Shown: positions 41,821 to 50,189, counted from the first letter of the stretch. The stretch is 64,000 nucleotides of DNA from Hymenobacter translucens (GCF_020685205.1 NZ_JAJERB010000002.1:682001-746000), one strand, 5' to 3'. Notes: generated by a model from the sequence alone, not told the origin. Numbers and translations are program-made.

Positions 41821-42138
41821 TCAGGTAGTAGAAGGGGGCGGGAGCTGCAGCCGGCCGATGACGGTGAACCGGTCGAAGACGTGCTCGGTGTGCGGGGCAT
41901 CATGCTGCAACTCCCTGGTCAGGTCCTGCCCGGCCCAGTGCTCGTAGTGGTTGCCGCGCTTCCAGAGGCGGGAGCGGGTTACATCGTAAATCAGCCCCTG
42001 GTACGCCACCCAGACTTCGTCCCGGTCCTGCCCGTTGCGCAACGCCAATTGGTGCCGCGAATACTCCGGCAACTCAGCCAGGGGCACGCCGCCGGCGGTG
42101 AGGGGAGGCAGGGGAGGAGTGGCGTCAACAGCTGCCAT
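41821..42138 (-). CDS. cytochrome b5-like haem-binding domain protein
   Basis: A 105-residue protein matching the cytochrome b5-like haem/steroid-binding fold. After a Pro-rich start come LAELPEYSRHQLALRNGQ, VWVAYQGLIYDVTRSRLWKR and GNHYEHWAGQDLTRELQ, then HTEHVFDRFTVIG. The axial histidines are probably in NHYEHWAG and APHTEHVF; the classical HPGG is missing, as in the stand-alone bacterial subgroup. No signal peptide or membrane helix. Its stop shares a base with an alternative murQ ATG. I start at MAAVDATPPL, because the upstream frame runs into an intergenic repeat. Confidence 0.82.
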   Translation of the reverse strand: MAAVDATPPLPPLTAGGVPLAELPEYSRHQLALRNGQDRDEVWVAYQGLIYDVTRSRLWKRGNHYEHWAGQDLTRELQHDAPHTEHVFDRFTVIGRLQLPPPSTT

Positions 42139-42188
42139 CAGGGCAATTCGTAATTCCGAGCAGCGGCAGCAAAGTGTCAGCAGCACCC

Positions 42189-42228
42189 ATCAAGACAATT
42201 CTCAATTACTAATTCTTAAATTACTAAT
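42189..42228. repeat. AT-rich repeat arm between the arginase-like and cytochrome b5-like genes
   Basis: CAATTCTCAATTACTAATTC and TTAAATTACTAATTA follow one another just upstream of the arginase-like stop. They are the same unit type as the selU–pdxJ element (CAATTCTTAATTGCTAATTA). Only one clear arm is present; GGCAATTCGTAATTCC at 42141-42157 is a related shorter copy in the same orientation. Confidence 0.5.
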
Positions 42229-43376
42229 TATCCCAGCAGCGCCTGCGTCAGAATCCAGCGGTTGGGCAGGTCGCCCTGGGCAGCGCGGAGGTAATCCTGG
42301 TAGCTGCACGGCACGATGCGCTTGAGGTTGCTGTCGGCCAGGCTTTCCACTTCCAGCCACCACTTTTCGGTGCGCTTGGCTTTGTAGAACACGAGCTTGG
42401 CCGGCGTGCCCGGCAAGCCCACGGCGTAGCGGATAAAGCGGCGGCTGCTGAAGTCGGTTTCGCCCCGGCGGTGGTAGTAGCCCTCCACAAAGTACCACAG
42501 CATAATGGCCAGCGTCGTGGCGGCCAGGCCGTGGGGGTCGTGGTCGGGGCGGTAGCCGTAGAGACCAAACGAGCTGAGCTGGTCGTTGTGGCCGGCATAC
42601 CAGGCCAGCTGGGAGGCTTCCTCGCTGGTCAGCCCGAACGGGTTAGCCGGGTAGTAGGCCGGCGCGTCGTTCCAGCGCAGCGCCGCCACGTCGAAGCTCA
42701 CGAAGTCGGCCTGGCGCAGCAAAGGCTCGGCCTGGCGCACGTCGGAGCGGATTTCACCGAGGCGCAAGGTTTCGAAATGCAGCTTTTCCAGGGCCGCCAG
42801 CACCTCGGGCGCGGCCAGGTACTGCTGGTGGGCCAGCTGAGCGAAGTTGAACAGGAAGTTGGGCTCGTGCATCAGCATCCGCCGCAGGTGCGCTTCCTCG
42901 GCCGGGGCCGCGTCGTGCTCGGCCATGTCCACGCGGGCATCCACCGTGGCAAAGCTGACGGCCCGGTCGAGCGTTTCGTAGGCCAGGAACTGCCCGTAGT
43001 CGAGGTCGTGGCTACCGCCGAGCAGGATGGGCACCGTGCCGTGCTCGAGCAGCGCGGCTACAATCTCCCGCAGCCGCAGATACGTGTCTTCGAGGGTCAG
43101 GCCGGGCCGCAGGTTGCCCAGGTCCACGAGGCGGGCGGGGCCGGAGCCTTTCTGCAGGTGGTAGAAGCGGCGGCGCACGGCGTCGGCCCCGTGGGCGGCG
43201 GGCGCCCCGGCCGCGCTACCCCGCCACTCATCCAGCCCGATCAAAGCCAGGTCGGCGGTGCGCCAGTCGGGAAAGGTGTCCAGGAAGGGCGTGAGGCAGG
43301 AAGCCAAGGCAGTGGCCGTAGCCGGGGCCGGCACAAGTTCCTCGGGGAGCGGATCAAAAAAGATGGCCAGATTCAT
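42228..43376 (-). CDS. arginase/formimidoylglutamase-fold protein lacking metal ligands
   Basis: A 382-residue ureohydrolase-fold protein, usually annotated formimidoylglutamase in Bacteroidota. The fold signature is visible: VPILLGGSHDLDYGQFLAYE near residue 120, a strand VSFATVDARVDMAEH where active enzymes have DAHxD, and FVSFDVAALRWNDAP where they have SxDxDxxDP. The His of DAHxD is Arg (148) and the second Asp of the last motif is Ala (231). Three of the usual manganese ligands are therefore absent or doubtful, and catalysis as an arginase-type enzyme is unlikely. The role is unknown. It is upstream of the cytochrome b5-like gene on the same strand. Confidence 0.82.
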   Translation of the reverse strand: MNLAIFFDPLPEELVPAPATATALASCLTPFLDTFPDWRTADLALIGLDEWRGSAAGAPAAHGADAVRRRFYHLQKGSGPARLVDLGNLRPGLTLEDTYLRLREIVAALLEHGTVPILLGGSHDLDYGQFLAYETLDRAVSFATVDARVDMAEHDAAPAEEAHLRRMLMHEPNFLFNFAQLAHQQYLAAPEVLAALEKLHFETLRLGEIRSDVRQAEPLLRQADFVSFDVAALRWNDAPAYYPANPFGLTSEEASQLAWYAGHNDQLSSFGLYGYRPDHDPHGLAATTLAIMLWYFVEGYYHRRGETDFSSRRFIRYAVGLPGTPAKLVFYKAKRTEKWWLEVESLADSNLKRIVPCSYQDYLRAAQGDLPNRWILTQALLG

Positions 43377-43532
43377 CGGGCACGTACGGAGCAGTCAGAC
43401 AAAACTACGCAAAAGCGGGGTGGGGACCTTGCGTAAGAGCGCATTAATGAGGCCCCAGAATGGTCCATAATAGGCATTATGCCAAAAAAAGTCTTTATTT
43501 AACCTGCATTTTCCCACCTCAAGAGTTTGTTT

Positions 43533-45311
43533 ATGGAAGTCCGCCGCGCGTTTGATATTCTGCCGTATCAACTCAGCAAGTTCCCCAAGTCCGATTGCCT
43601 GGCCTCGAAGCAGGGAGGGGTCTGGCAAAAGATCAGCACCCAGGAACTCCTCGACAAAGCCAACCTTGTAAGCCTGGGGCTCAAGCACCTGGGCATTGGC
43701 AAAGACGATAAGGTGGCCATCATTTCGATGAACCGGCCCGAGTGGATGATGGCCGACTTCGGTATTTCCCAGATCGGGGCCGTGGGCGTGCCGATGTACC
43801 CCACCATCACCACCGAAGACTACAAGTACATCTTCCAGGACGCGGGCGTAAAGGCCGTATTCGTCGCCGACAAGAGCCTCTACAGCAAAGTAAAGGAGGC
43901 TACTGCCGAGCTGCCCGGGGTGAAGCACATCTTCACCTTCGACGAGGTAGCCGGGGCCAGGCATTTCAATGAGCTGCTCGAGCTGGGCAAGCAGGGCAAC
44001 CCCGCCGACCTGGAGCCCCTGAAAGCCGCCGTGCAGCCCGACGACCTGCTCACGCTGATTTACACGTCGGGCACCACCGGCAGCCCCAAGGGCGTGATGC
44101 TCACCCACGACAACATTCTAAGCAACTGCCGCAACTCCCAGCCCTTCGTGCCCGTCACGAAAAACGACATGGCGCTGAGTTTCCTGCCGCTCTGCCACAT
44201 CTTCGAGCGAATGGTGACCTACCTCTACATGATCAACGGGGTCAGCATCTACTACGCCGAGAGCATGGAGGTCATTGCCGACAACCTGCGCGAGGTGAAG
44301 CCCAACATCTTTACCACCGTGCCCCGCCTGCTGGAAAAGGTGTACGACAAGATTGTGGCGAAAGGCCACGAGCTGACCGGCGTGAAGAAAAGCCTGTTCT
44401 TCTGGGCCCTGAACCTGGGCCTGGAGTACGACACCCAGAAAAGCAAAGGCTTCCTCTACGACACGCAGCTGAAGCTGGCCCGCAAGCTGATTTTCTCGAA
44501 GTGGCAGGAGGCCCTGGGCGGCAACATCCGCGTTATCGTGTCGGGCGGCGGCGCGCTGCAGCCCCGCCTGGCCCGGGTATTCTGGGCCGCCGGCATCCGC
44601 GTAATGGAAGGCTACGGCCTCACCGAAACCTCGCCGGTAATTGCCGTGGGCGGCTTCGAGCCCGAAAACAACCTGATCGGTACGGTGGGCCCGCTGATCG
44701 ACAACATGGAAGTGAAGATTGCCGCCGACGGCGAGATTCTGACCAAGTCGGCCTCGGTGATGAAGGGCTACTACAACAAGCCCGACCTCACGGCCGAGGT
44801 GTTCGACAAGGACGGCTGGTTCCACACCGGCGACATCGGCGAGTTCGTGAATGGCCGCTTCCTGAAAATCACCGACCGCAAAAAGGAGATGTTCAAGACC
44901 TCGGGCGGCAAGTACATTGCCCCGCAGGTAATCGAGGGCAAGCTCAAGGAGTCGCCGCTGGTAGAGCAGGCCATGGTGGTAGGCGCCGACCAGAAATTCC
45001 CGGCCGCGCTGGTGATTCCGTCCTTCGACGATCTGAAAAGCTGGTGCAAGCGCAACGGCGTCGACAGCAACTGCTCCAACGAGGAGCTGATCAAAAACGA
45101 GAAGGTGGTGAAGATGTACGAAGACCTGGTCAAGAAGTACAACGAAAGCTTCGCGCAGTGGGAGCAGGTTAAAAAGATTGCCCTGCTGCCCAAGCTCTGG
45201 ACCGTGGAAACCGGGGAGATGACGCCCACCATGAAGGTGAAGCGCAAAATCATTACCGAGAACAACAAAAGCCTGATCGAGGACCTGTACCACCGCGACG
45301 AACGGCGTTAA
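43533..45311 (+). CDS. fadD: long-chain acyl-CoA synthetase (AMP-forming)
   Basis: The enzyme activates fatty acids to acyl-CoA, the entry step of beta-oxidation. The 592-residue protein has the AMP-binding P-loop LIYTSGTTGSPKGVML near residue 177, GYGLTETSPVIAV, the TGD motif in GWFHTGDIGE, the hinge DRKKEMFKTSGGKYIAPQ, and the acyl-adenylate lysine region KVKRKII near the end. The start is the ATG at 43533; an upstream TTG is in frame. A strong terminator follows, then the MarR gene and the rest of the pathway. Confidence 0.94.
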   Translation: MEVRRAFDILPYQLSKFPKSDCLASKQGGVWQKISTQELLDKANLVSLGLKHLGIGKDDKVAIISMNRPEWMMADFGISQIGAVGVPMYPTITTEDYKYIFQDAGVKAVFVADKSLYSKVKEATAELPGVKHIFTFDEVAGARHFNELLELGKQGNPADLEPLKAAVQPDDLLTLIYTSGTTGSPKGVMLTHDNILSNCRNSQPFVPVTKNDMALSFLPLCHIFERMVTYLYMINGVSIYYAESMEVIADNLREVKPNIFTTVPRLLEKVYDKIVAKGHELTGVKKSLFFWALNLGLEYDTQKSKGFLYDTQLKLARKLIFSKWQEALGGNIRVIVSGGGALQPRLARVFWAAGIRVMEGYGLTETSPVIAVGGFEPENNLIGTVGPLIDNMEVKIAADGEILTKSASVMKGYYNKPDLTAEVFDKDGWFHTGDIGEFVNGRFLKITDRKKEMFKTSGGKYIAPQVIEGKLKESPLVEQAMVVGADQKFPAALVIPSFDDLKSWCKRNGVDSNCSNEELIKNEKVVKMYEDLVKKYNESFAQWEQVKKIALLPKLWTVETGEMTPTMKVKRKIITENNKSLIEDLYHRDERR

Positions 45312-45340
45312 GCTGGCGTTAAAGCGCCCCGCGTAAATCG

Positions 45341-45384
45341 TTTGGGGCCGTCGGGTACAAACCGGCGGCCCCAAACTTTTTTCT
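45341..45384 (+). terminator. terminator after fadD
   Basis: TTTGGGGCCG (45341-45350) and CGGCCCCAAA (45365-45374) form a perfect 10-bp stem, followed by CTTTTTTCT. It separates fadD from the marR promoter. Confidence 0.85.
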
Positions 45385-45395
45385 GCTCAACATAG

Positions 45396-45427
45396 TATGC
45401 AAGCATAACATATTCTTTGTATGTTTA
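45396..45427 (+). promoter_or_regulatory. marR promoter and candidate operator
   Basis: TATGC-AA-GCATA (45396-45407) is a short inverted repeat. It overlaps GCAAGCATAACA (45399-45410), which recurs as GCAAGCATACCA and GCAAGCCTAACA upstream of the acyl-CoA dehydrogenase gene. A TAnnTTT element (TATGTTTA, 45420-45427) lies 21 bases downstream of the motif start. The arrangement fits autorepression by MarR. Confidence 0.62.
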
Positions 45428-45445
45428 CCGCACTTCCCCTTGCGC

Positions 45446-45922
45446 ATGAAACCCGAAGAAACCGTCGATTATAACATCAAAGTAGCCTGGCATGCCATTT
45501 CGCGCATGTACAACACCCAGGCCGCGCAGTACGACATTACCACCAGCATCGGGTTTGTACTGCTGAATATAGATCAGGAAAACGGAACTCCGGCTACCAA
45601 GATTGCACCCCTGCTGGGCCTCGAAACCCGTAGCCTCACCCGCATTCTGCGCAGCATGGAAGAGAAAGGGCTTATCTACAAGCAGGCCGATACCCAGGAC
45701 AAACGCTCGGTGCGCATCTTCCTGACCGAGGTAGGGCTGCAGAAAAAGGAGATTTCCCGGCAGACGGTGCGCCACTTCAACCAGAAGGTGCGCGAGAAAA
45801 TCCCCCAGGCCCAGCTCGACACCTTTTTCAAGGTAGTAGGCCAGATTACGGGCATGATTGAAGGCAAAACCATGTACGACGACTTTACCCTCCGCCCCCT
45901 GCGCTCTGAGTCGGCGGCTTAA
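45446..45922 (+). CDS. MarR-family transcriptional regulator
   Basis: A 158-residue winged-helix regulator. The DNA-binding part (about residues 45-105) reads NGTPATKIAPLLGLETRSLT, RILRSMEEKGLIYKQADTQD and KRSVRIFLTEVG (the wing), flanked by N- and C-terminal dimerisation helices. Position between fadD and the hydratase/dehydrogenase gene, and the shared motif at the acyl-CoA dehydrogenase promoter, suggest that it controls fatty-acid degradation, perhaps in response to an acyl-CoA. The ligand is inferred. The ATG at 45446 is preferred to the TTG two codons upstream. A strong terminator follows. Confidence 0.9.
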   Translation: MKPEETVDYNIKVAWHAISRMYNTQAAQYDITTSIGFVLLNIDQENGTPATKIAPLLGLETRSLTRILRSMEEKGLIYKQADTQDKRSVRIFLTEVGLQKKEISRQTVRHFNQKVREKIPQAQLDTFFKVVGQITGMIEGKTMYDDFTLRPLRSESAA

Positions 45923-45933
45923 TCTAAGCTGCT

Positions 45934-45963
45934 AGCTATTGGCCTTTAGCCAATAGCTTTTTT
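45934..45963 (+). terminator. terminator after marR
   Basis: AGCTATTGGC (45934-45943) and GCCAATAGCT (45949-45958) form a perfect 10-bp stem with a five-base loop, running into TTTTTT. It lies 11 bases after the marR stop. Confidence 0.88.
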
Positions 45964-46080
45964 GTTCGGGTTCCCTAGTCCTTACCCAATACCTGTTGTC
46001 GACCATAAGCTCGGCATGACGAGTAGTTGCACATCAGCCAACAGCCAAAAAACCATTTCTCACCCCTCATTCCCCCACGA

Positions 46081-48489
46081 ATGAATCGTACCATCAAAAA
46101 AGTAGCAGTGCTGGGCTCCGGCGTTATGGGCTCCCGCATTGCCTGTCACTTCGCCAACATTGGCGTGCAGGTATTGCTGCTCGACATTGCGCCCCGGGAG
46201 CTGCTGCCCGACGAAGAAAAGAAAGGGCTGAAGCTCGACAGTCCGGCGGTGAAGAACCGGATTGTGAACAGTTCGTTGCAGGCCGCCGTAGCCAGCAACC
46301 CCTCCCCGCTGTACCGCAAGGCCGATGCCGTGCGCATCAAGACCGGCAACTTCGACGACAACCTCAAGGAAATTGCCGGCTGCGACTGGACGATTGAGGT
46401 GGTCGTGGAGCGCCTCGACATTAAAAAGAGCCTGTTTGACCGCGTGGAGCAGTTCCGCAAGCCCGGCACGCTCATTACCTCCAACACTTCCGGCATCCCG
46501 ATTCACCTGATGACAGAAGGCCGCTCCGACGACTTCAAGAAGTATTTCTGCGGCACGCACTTCTTTAACCCGCCCCGCTACCTGAAGCTGCTCGAAATCA
46601 TCCCGACCCCGGACACGGATCAGGCGGTGGTAGATTTCCTGATGCATTATGGCGACCTGTACCTGGGCAAAACCACGGTGCTGGCCAAGGACACCCCGGC
46701 CTTTATTGCCAACCGGGTGGGCGTCTTCGCCATCATGGACGTGCTGCAGGTGATGCAGAAGCTGGGCATGACGGTTGAGGAAGTAGATAAGCTGACGGGT
46801 CCGGTTATCGGCCACGCCAAGTCGGCCACCTTCCGTACCTCCGACGTGGTGGGCCTCGACACGCTGATGAACGTGGCCAACGGCCTGGCCCAGAACCTGC
46901 CCAACGACGAAGCCAAGGATGCTTTTGTGCTGCCCGACTTCCTCAAGAAGATGGGTGAGAACAAGTGGCTCGGCGACAAAACCGGCCAGGGCTTCTACAA
47001 AAAGGTCAAGGGCGAGGGCGGCAAGTCCGAAATTCAGGCCCTCGATCTGACTACGCTCGAGTACAAGCCCAGCAGCAAGGTGAAGTTTGCCACCCTGGAA
47101 GCCACCAAGCCGATTGAAAAGCTGGCCGACCGGTTCAAGGTGCTGGTAGGCGGCAAGGACAAGGCCGGGGACTTCTACCGCCAGACGTTTGCCGGCCTGC
47201 TGGCCTACGTCAGCAACCGTATTCCGGAAATCACCGACTCGCTTTACAAGATTGACGACGCCCTGCGCGCCGGCTTCGGCTGGGAAATGGGTCCGTTTGA
47301 AACCTGGGATGCCCTGGGCGTGCAGAAAGGGCTTGAGCTGGCGCAGGCTGAAGGCAAAACCGTCGCGCCCTGGGTAGAGGAAATGCTGGCCGCCGGCCAC
47401 ACGTCTTTCTACAAAGTGAACGAGGCCGGCGTCAAGCAGTTCTACGACATCGATTCCAAGAGCTACCAGAGCATTCCGGGTGTGGAGAACTTCGTGATTC
47501 TCGACAACCTGCGCGCTACCGGTAAAGTGGTGTGGAAAAACGCCGGCGCCTCGGTGCTCGACCTCGGCGACGGTATCCTGAACGTGGAATTCCACAGCAA
47601 GATGAACTCCCTGGGCTCCGACGTCATCCAGGGCCTGCTGAAAGGCGTGGAGCTGGCGGAGAAGGACTTCCGCGGCCTCGTAGTGGGCAACGACGGCCCT
47701 AACTTCTCAGCCGGCGCCAACCTGGGTCTCGTGTACATGTTTGCGCTGGATCAGGAGTACGACGAGCTGAATTTGATGATTGCCCAGTTCCAGCAGGCCA
47801 TGATGCGGATGCGCTACAGCAGCATCCCGGTGGTCGGCGCGCCCCACGGCCTCGCCCTGGGCGGCGGCTGCGAGCTGAACCTGCACTGCGACCGGGTAGT
47901 GGCGGCAGCCGAAACCTACATGGGCCTCGTGGAGTTCGGCGTGGGCCTGATTCCGGCCGGTGGCGGCACCAAGGAAATGACGTTGCGCACCGCCCTCAAG
48001 TACGAGGAGGGGGAGCCCGAGCTGAATTTGATCCGCAACACCTTCGTCACCATCAGCACGGCCAAGGTCTCGACCTCGGCGGCCGAAGCCGTGGACCTGG
48101 GCTTTATGCGCCGGGGCGACGAAATCGTGGTGAACGGCAACCGCGTCATTGCCCAGGCCAAGGCGGCGGCTATTGAGCTGGCGGAGGCCGGCTACACCCA
48201 GCCGGTGCAGAAAACCAACATCAAGGTGCATGGCAAAGGCGCCCTGGCCATGTTCAAGACCGGCGTGTACGCCATGAAGGAAGGCCGCTACATCTCGGAG
48301 CACGACCAGAAGATTGCCGACAAGCTGGCTTACATCATGTGCGGTGGCGACCTGAGCGCGCCCACCGAAGTGTCGGAGCAGTACCTGCTGGACCTCGAGC
48401 GCGAAGCCTTCCTCAGCCTGACCGGCGAGCGGAAAACCCTGGAGCGGATTCAGTCGATTCTTACTACCGGCAAGCCGCTGCGGAATTAA
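46081..48489 (+). CDS. 3-hydroxyacyl-CoA dehydrogenase/enoyl-CoA hydratase fusion
   Basis: A bifunctional beta-oxidation enzyme of 802 residues that hydrates enoyl-CoA and oxidises the 3-hydroxy product with NAD+. The order is dehydrogenase first, the reverse of E. coli FadB/FadJ: VAVLGSGVMGSRIACHFAN (Rossmann) at residue 8, GTHFFNPPRYLKLLEIIP (catalytic His) near 160, a long dehydrogenase C-domain, then the hydratase with GPNFSAGANLGLVY, LALGGGCELNLHCDRVV and GLIPAGGGTKEM from about residue 540. The start is the ATG at 46081. It is followed by a large hairpin repeat and the thiolase gene. Confidence 0.94.
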   Translation: MNRTIKKVAVLGSGVMGSRIACHFANIGVQVLLLDIAPRELLPDEEKKGLKLDSPAVKNRIVNSSLQAAVASNPSPLYRKADAVRIKTGNFDDNLKEIAGCDWTIEVVVERLDIKKSLFDRVEQFRKPGTLITSNTSGIPIHLMTEGRSDDFKKYFCGTHFFNPPRYLKLLEIIPTPDTDQAVVDFLMHYGDLYLGKTTVLAKDTPAFIANRVGVFAIMDVLQVMQKLGMTVEEVDKLTGPVIGHAKSATFRTSDVVGLDTLMNVANGLAQNLPNDEAKDAFVLPDFLKKMGENKWLGDKTGQGFYKKVKGEGGKSEIQALDLTTLEYKPSSKVKFATLEATKPIEKLADRFKVLVGGKDKAGDFYRQTFAGLLAYVSNRIPEITDSLYKIDDALRAGFGWEMGPFETWDALGVQKGLELAQAEGKTVAPWVEEMLAAGHTSFYKVNEAGVKQFYDIDSKSYQSIPGVENFVILDNLRATGKVVWKNAGASVLDLGDGILNVEFHSKMNSLGSDVIQGLLKGVELAEKDFRGLVVGNDGPNFSAGANLGLVYMFALDQEYDELNLMIAQFQQAMMRMRYSSIPVVGAPHGLALGGGCELNLHCDRVVAAAETYMGLVEFGVGLIPAGGGTKEMTLRTALKYEEGEPELNLIRNTFVTISTAKVSTSAAEAVDLGFMRRGDEIVVNGNRVIAQAKAAAIELAEAGYTQPVQKTNIKVHGKGALAMFKTGVYAMKEGRYISEHDQKIADKLAYIMCGGDLSAPTEVSEQYLLDLEREAFLSLTGERKTLERIQSILTTGKPLRN

Positions 48490-48496
48490 TGAAGTG

Positions 48497-48586
48497 GTTG
48501 TCAGTTGTTTGTTGTCAGTTGTCAGGTCGTTCTGATAAAGCTGACTCCAGAACAATACCAACAACTGACAACGAACAACTGACAAC
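48497..48586. repeat. intergenic inverted repeat of TTGTCAG units, hydratase–thiolase
   Basis: The left arm GTTGTCAGTTGTT (48497-48509) continues with T and GTTGTCAGTTGT. The right arm (48559-48586), read in reverse complement, is GTTGTCAGTTGTT, C, GTTGTCAGTTGT. The arms agree at 25 of 26 positions. The loop carries GTTCTG (48529-48534) and CAGAAC (48548-48553) as an inner stem, as in the era–der element. It sits between the stop and the next start. Confidence 0.78.
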
Positions 48587-48595
48587 TAGAAAACC

Positions 48596-49780
48596 ATGAA
48601 CCAGACAGCCTATATCGTTGCCGGCTACCGTACGGCGGTGGGCAAAGCACCCCGCGGCGGTTTCCGCTTCACCCGCACCGACGACCTCGCGGCGGAAGTA
48701 ATCAAGCACCTCGTGGCCTCCGTCCCGGCCCTCGACCCCACCCGCGTCGACGACGTGATTGTGGGCAATGCCGTACCCGAGGCCGAGCAGGGCCTGCAGA
48801 TCGGCCGGATGATTTCCCTGCTCGCCCTGCCCATGAACGTGTCGGGCATGGTGGTGAACCGCTACTGCGGTTCGGGCGTCGAAACCATTGCTATGGCCGT
48901 GAACCGCATCAGCGGCGGCATGGCCGACTGCATCATTGCCGGCGGGGCCGAAAACATGAGCATGGTGCCCACCGTGGGCTGGAAAACCGTGCCCAACTAC
49001 AACCTCGCCCAGAAGTACCCGCAGTACTACCTCGGCATGGGCCTCACCGCCGAGGCCGTAGCCCAGGACTACAAGATCAGCCGCGAAGACCAGGACCAGT
49101 TCGCCTACAACTCCCACCAGAAGGCCATTAAGGCTATCCAGGAGGGTAAGTTCAAAAGCCAGATCGTGCCGATTACGGTAGAGGAAACCTACCTCGACCA
49201 GGCTTCGGGCAAAAAGAAGACCCGCTCGTTCGTGGTAGACACCGACGAAGGCCCCCGCGCCGACACCTCGATTGAGGCCTTGGCCAAGCTGCGGCCCGTA
49301 TTCGCGGCTAACGGCTCGGTAACGGCCGGCAACTCGTCCCAGACCTCCGACGGCGCCGCTTTCGTCATCGTGATGTCGGAGCGGATGGTCAAGGAGCTGA
49401 ACCTGGAGCCCATTGCCCGCATGGTGACGTACGCTACCGAAGGCATTGACCCGCGCATCATGGGCATGGGCCCGATGAAAGCCGTGCCGAAAGCCCTGAA
49501 GCAGGCCGGTATGCAGCTCGACGACATCGACCTGATCGAGATGAATGAGGCCTTTGCCTCCCAGTCCATTGCCGTGATGCGGGAGCTGAACATGAACCCC
49601 GACAAGCTCAACGTGAACGGCGGCGCCATTGCCCTTGGTCACCCGCTGGGCTGCTCCGGTGCCAAGCTCAGCATCCAGCTGTTCGATGAGCTCCGGGCCC
49701 GGGGCCAGAAGTACGGCATGGTAACCGCCTGCGTAGGCGGCGGCCAGGGCGTAGCCGGCATCTACGAGCTGCTGAAGTAA
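48596..49780 (+). CDS. fadA: acetyl-CoA acyltransferase (3-ketoacyl-CoA thiolase)
   Basis: The thiolase cleaves 3-ketoacyl-CoA to acetyl-CoA and a shortened acyl-CoA, the last step of each beta-oxidation round. The 394-residue protein has the acyl-accepting Cys91 in VNRYCGSGVETIAM, MNEAFASQSIAVMREL, the catalytic histidine in GGAIALGHPLGCSGA, and the late cysteine in TACVGGGQGVAGIY. It starts ten bases after the hairpin repeat and follows its partner enzyme, forming the usual trifunctional pair. Confidence 0.95.
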   Translation: MNQTAYIVAGYRTAVGKAPRGGFRFTRTDDLAAEVIKHLVASVPALDPTRVDDVIVGNAVPEAEQGLQIGRMISLLALPMNVSGMVVNRYCGSGVETIAMAVNRISGGMADCIIAGGAENMSMVPTVGWKTVPNYNLAQKYPQYYLGMGLTAEAVAQDYKISREDQDQFAYNSHQKAIKAIQEGKFKSQIVPITVEETYLDQASGKKKTRSFVVDTDEGPRADTSIEALAKLRPVFAANGSVTAGNSSQTSDGAAFVIVMSERMVKELNLEPIARMVTYATEGIDPRIMGMGPMKAVPKALKQAGMQLDDIDLIEMNEAFASQSIAVMRELNMNPDKLNVNGGAIALGHPLGCSGAKLSIQLFDELRARGQKYGMVTACVGGGQGVAGIYELLK

Positions 49781-49784
49781 TTGC

Positions 49785-49828
49785 AATGGTCCGGTGGAGT
49801 TCTCAAGGAACTTGCCGGACCATTTTAA
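49785..49828 (+). terminator. terminator after the thiolase gene
   Basis: AATGGTCCGG (49785-49794) and CCGGACCATT (49815-49824) pair, with an inner GTTC/GAAC stem, followed by TTAATC. It lies four bases after the thiolase stop. Confidence 0.72.
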
Positions 49829-49850
49829 TCACCCTAACGTACAGGAAGAG

Positions 49851-50189
49851 ATGAAAAAGCGGCTGCGCAAGAAGCTTCGGCTTCAGGAGTTTCAGGAGCT
49901 GGGCTTCTCGGTCCGGCTTAAGCTGGACATGCCCGACACCGAGGAAGCTTATTTTTCCTTTTTCGACCGGCTGATTGAAGCCGTGGAGGCGAATAGTCTG
50001 CTGATAAGCGGCGGCCTCGACCACTTCTTCGTGGAAGCCGACTCGCGCCGCTCCGCTACGGATGCTGACCGCGAGGCGCTGGGCGTCTGGTTACGGCAGC
50101 AGCCGGAAGTAAAAGCCGTAACCGTCGGGCCGCTGATGGACGCTTGGCATGGCTCGTTTGCCGACGATATCGAAGAGCCAGCACCGTGA
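49851..50189 (+). CDS. YggL-like (DUF469) ribosome-binding family protein
   Basis: A 112-residue basic-to-acidic protein matching the YggL family. KKRLRKKLRLQEFQELGFSV at the start corresponds to E. coli RRLRKKMHIDEFQELGFSV, and FDRLIEAVEANSLLISGGLD, VWLRQQPEVKAVTVGPLMDA and WHG follow in order. E. coli YggL binds the 50S subunit; a ribosome role here is inferred. The upstream open frame to 49794 runs through the terminator, so the ATG at 49851 is chosen. Its position inside the beta-oxidation locus looks incidental. Confidence 0.85.
   Translation: MKKRLRKKLRLQEFQELGFSVRLKLDMPDTEEAYFSFFDRLIEAVEANSLLISGGLDHFFVEADSRRSATDADREALGVWLRQQPEVKAVTVGPLMDAWHGSFADDIEEPAP

Noticed and set aside
43473..43483. 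GGCAT-T-ATGCC upstream of fadD as another MarR site
   Set aside because: It is an inverted repeat but differs in arm order from TATGC-AA-GCATA and lacks the GCAAGCATA core, so no link to the MarR motif can be claimed.
44118..45374. A 418-codon open frame on the minus strand opposite fadD
   Set aside because: The fadD motifs are complete on the plus strand and the antisense product looks random. It also crosses the fadD terminator.
46060..47595. A 511-codon open frame on the minus strand opposite the hydroxyacyl-CoA dehydrogenase gene
   Set aside because: The plus-strand enzyme is unmistakable. The antisense frame is open only because of GC-rich codon bias.
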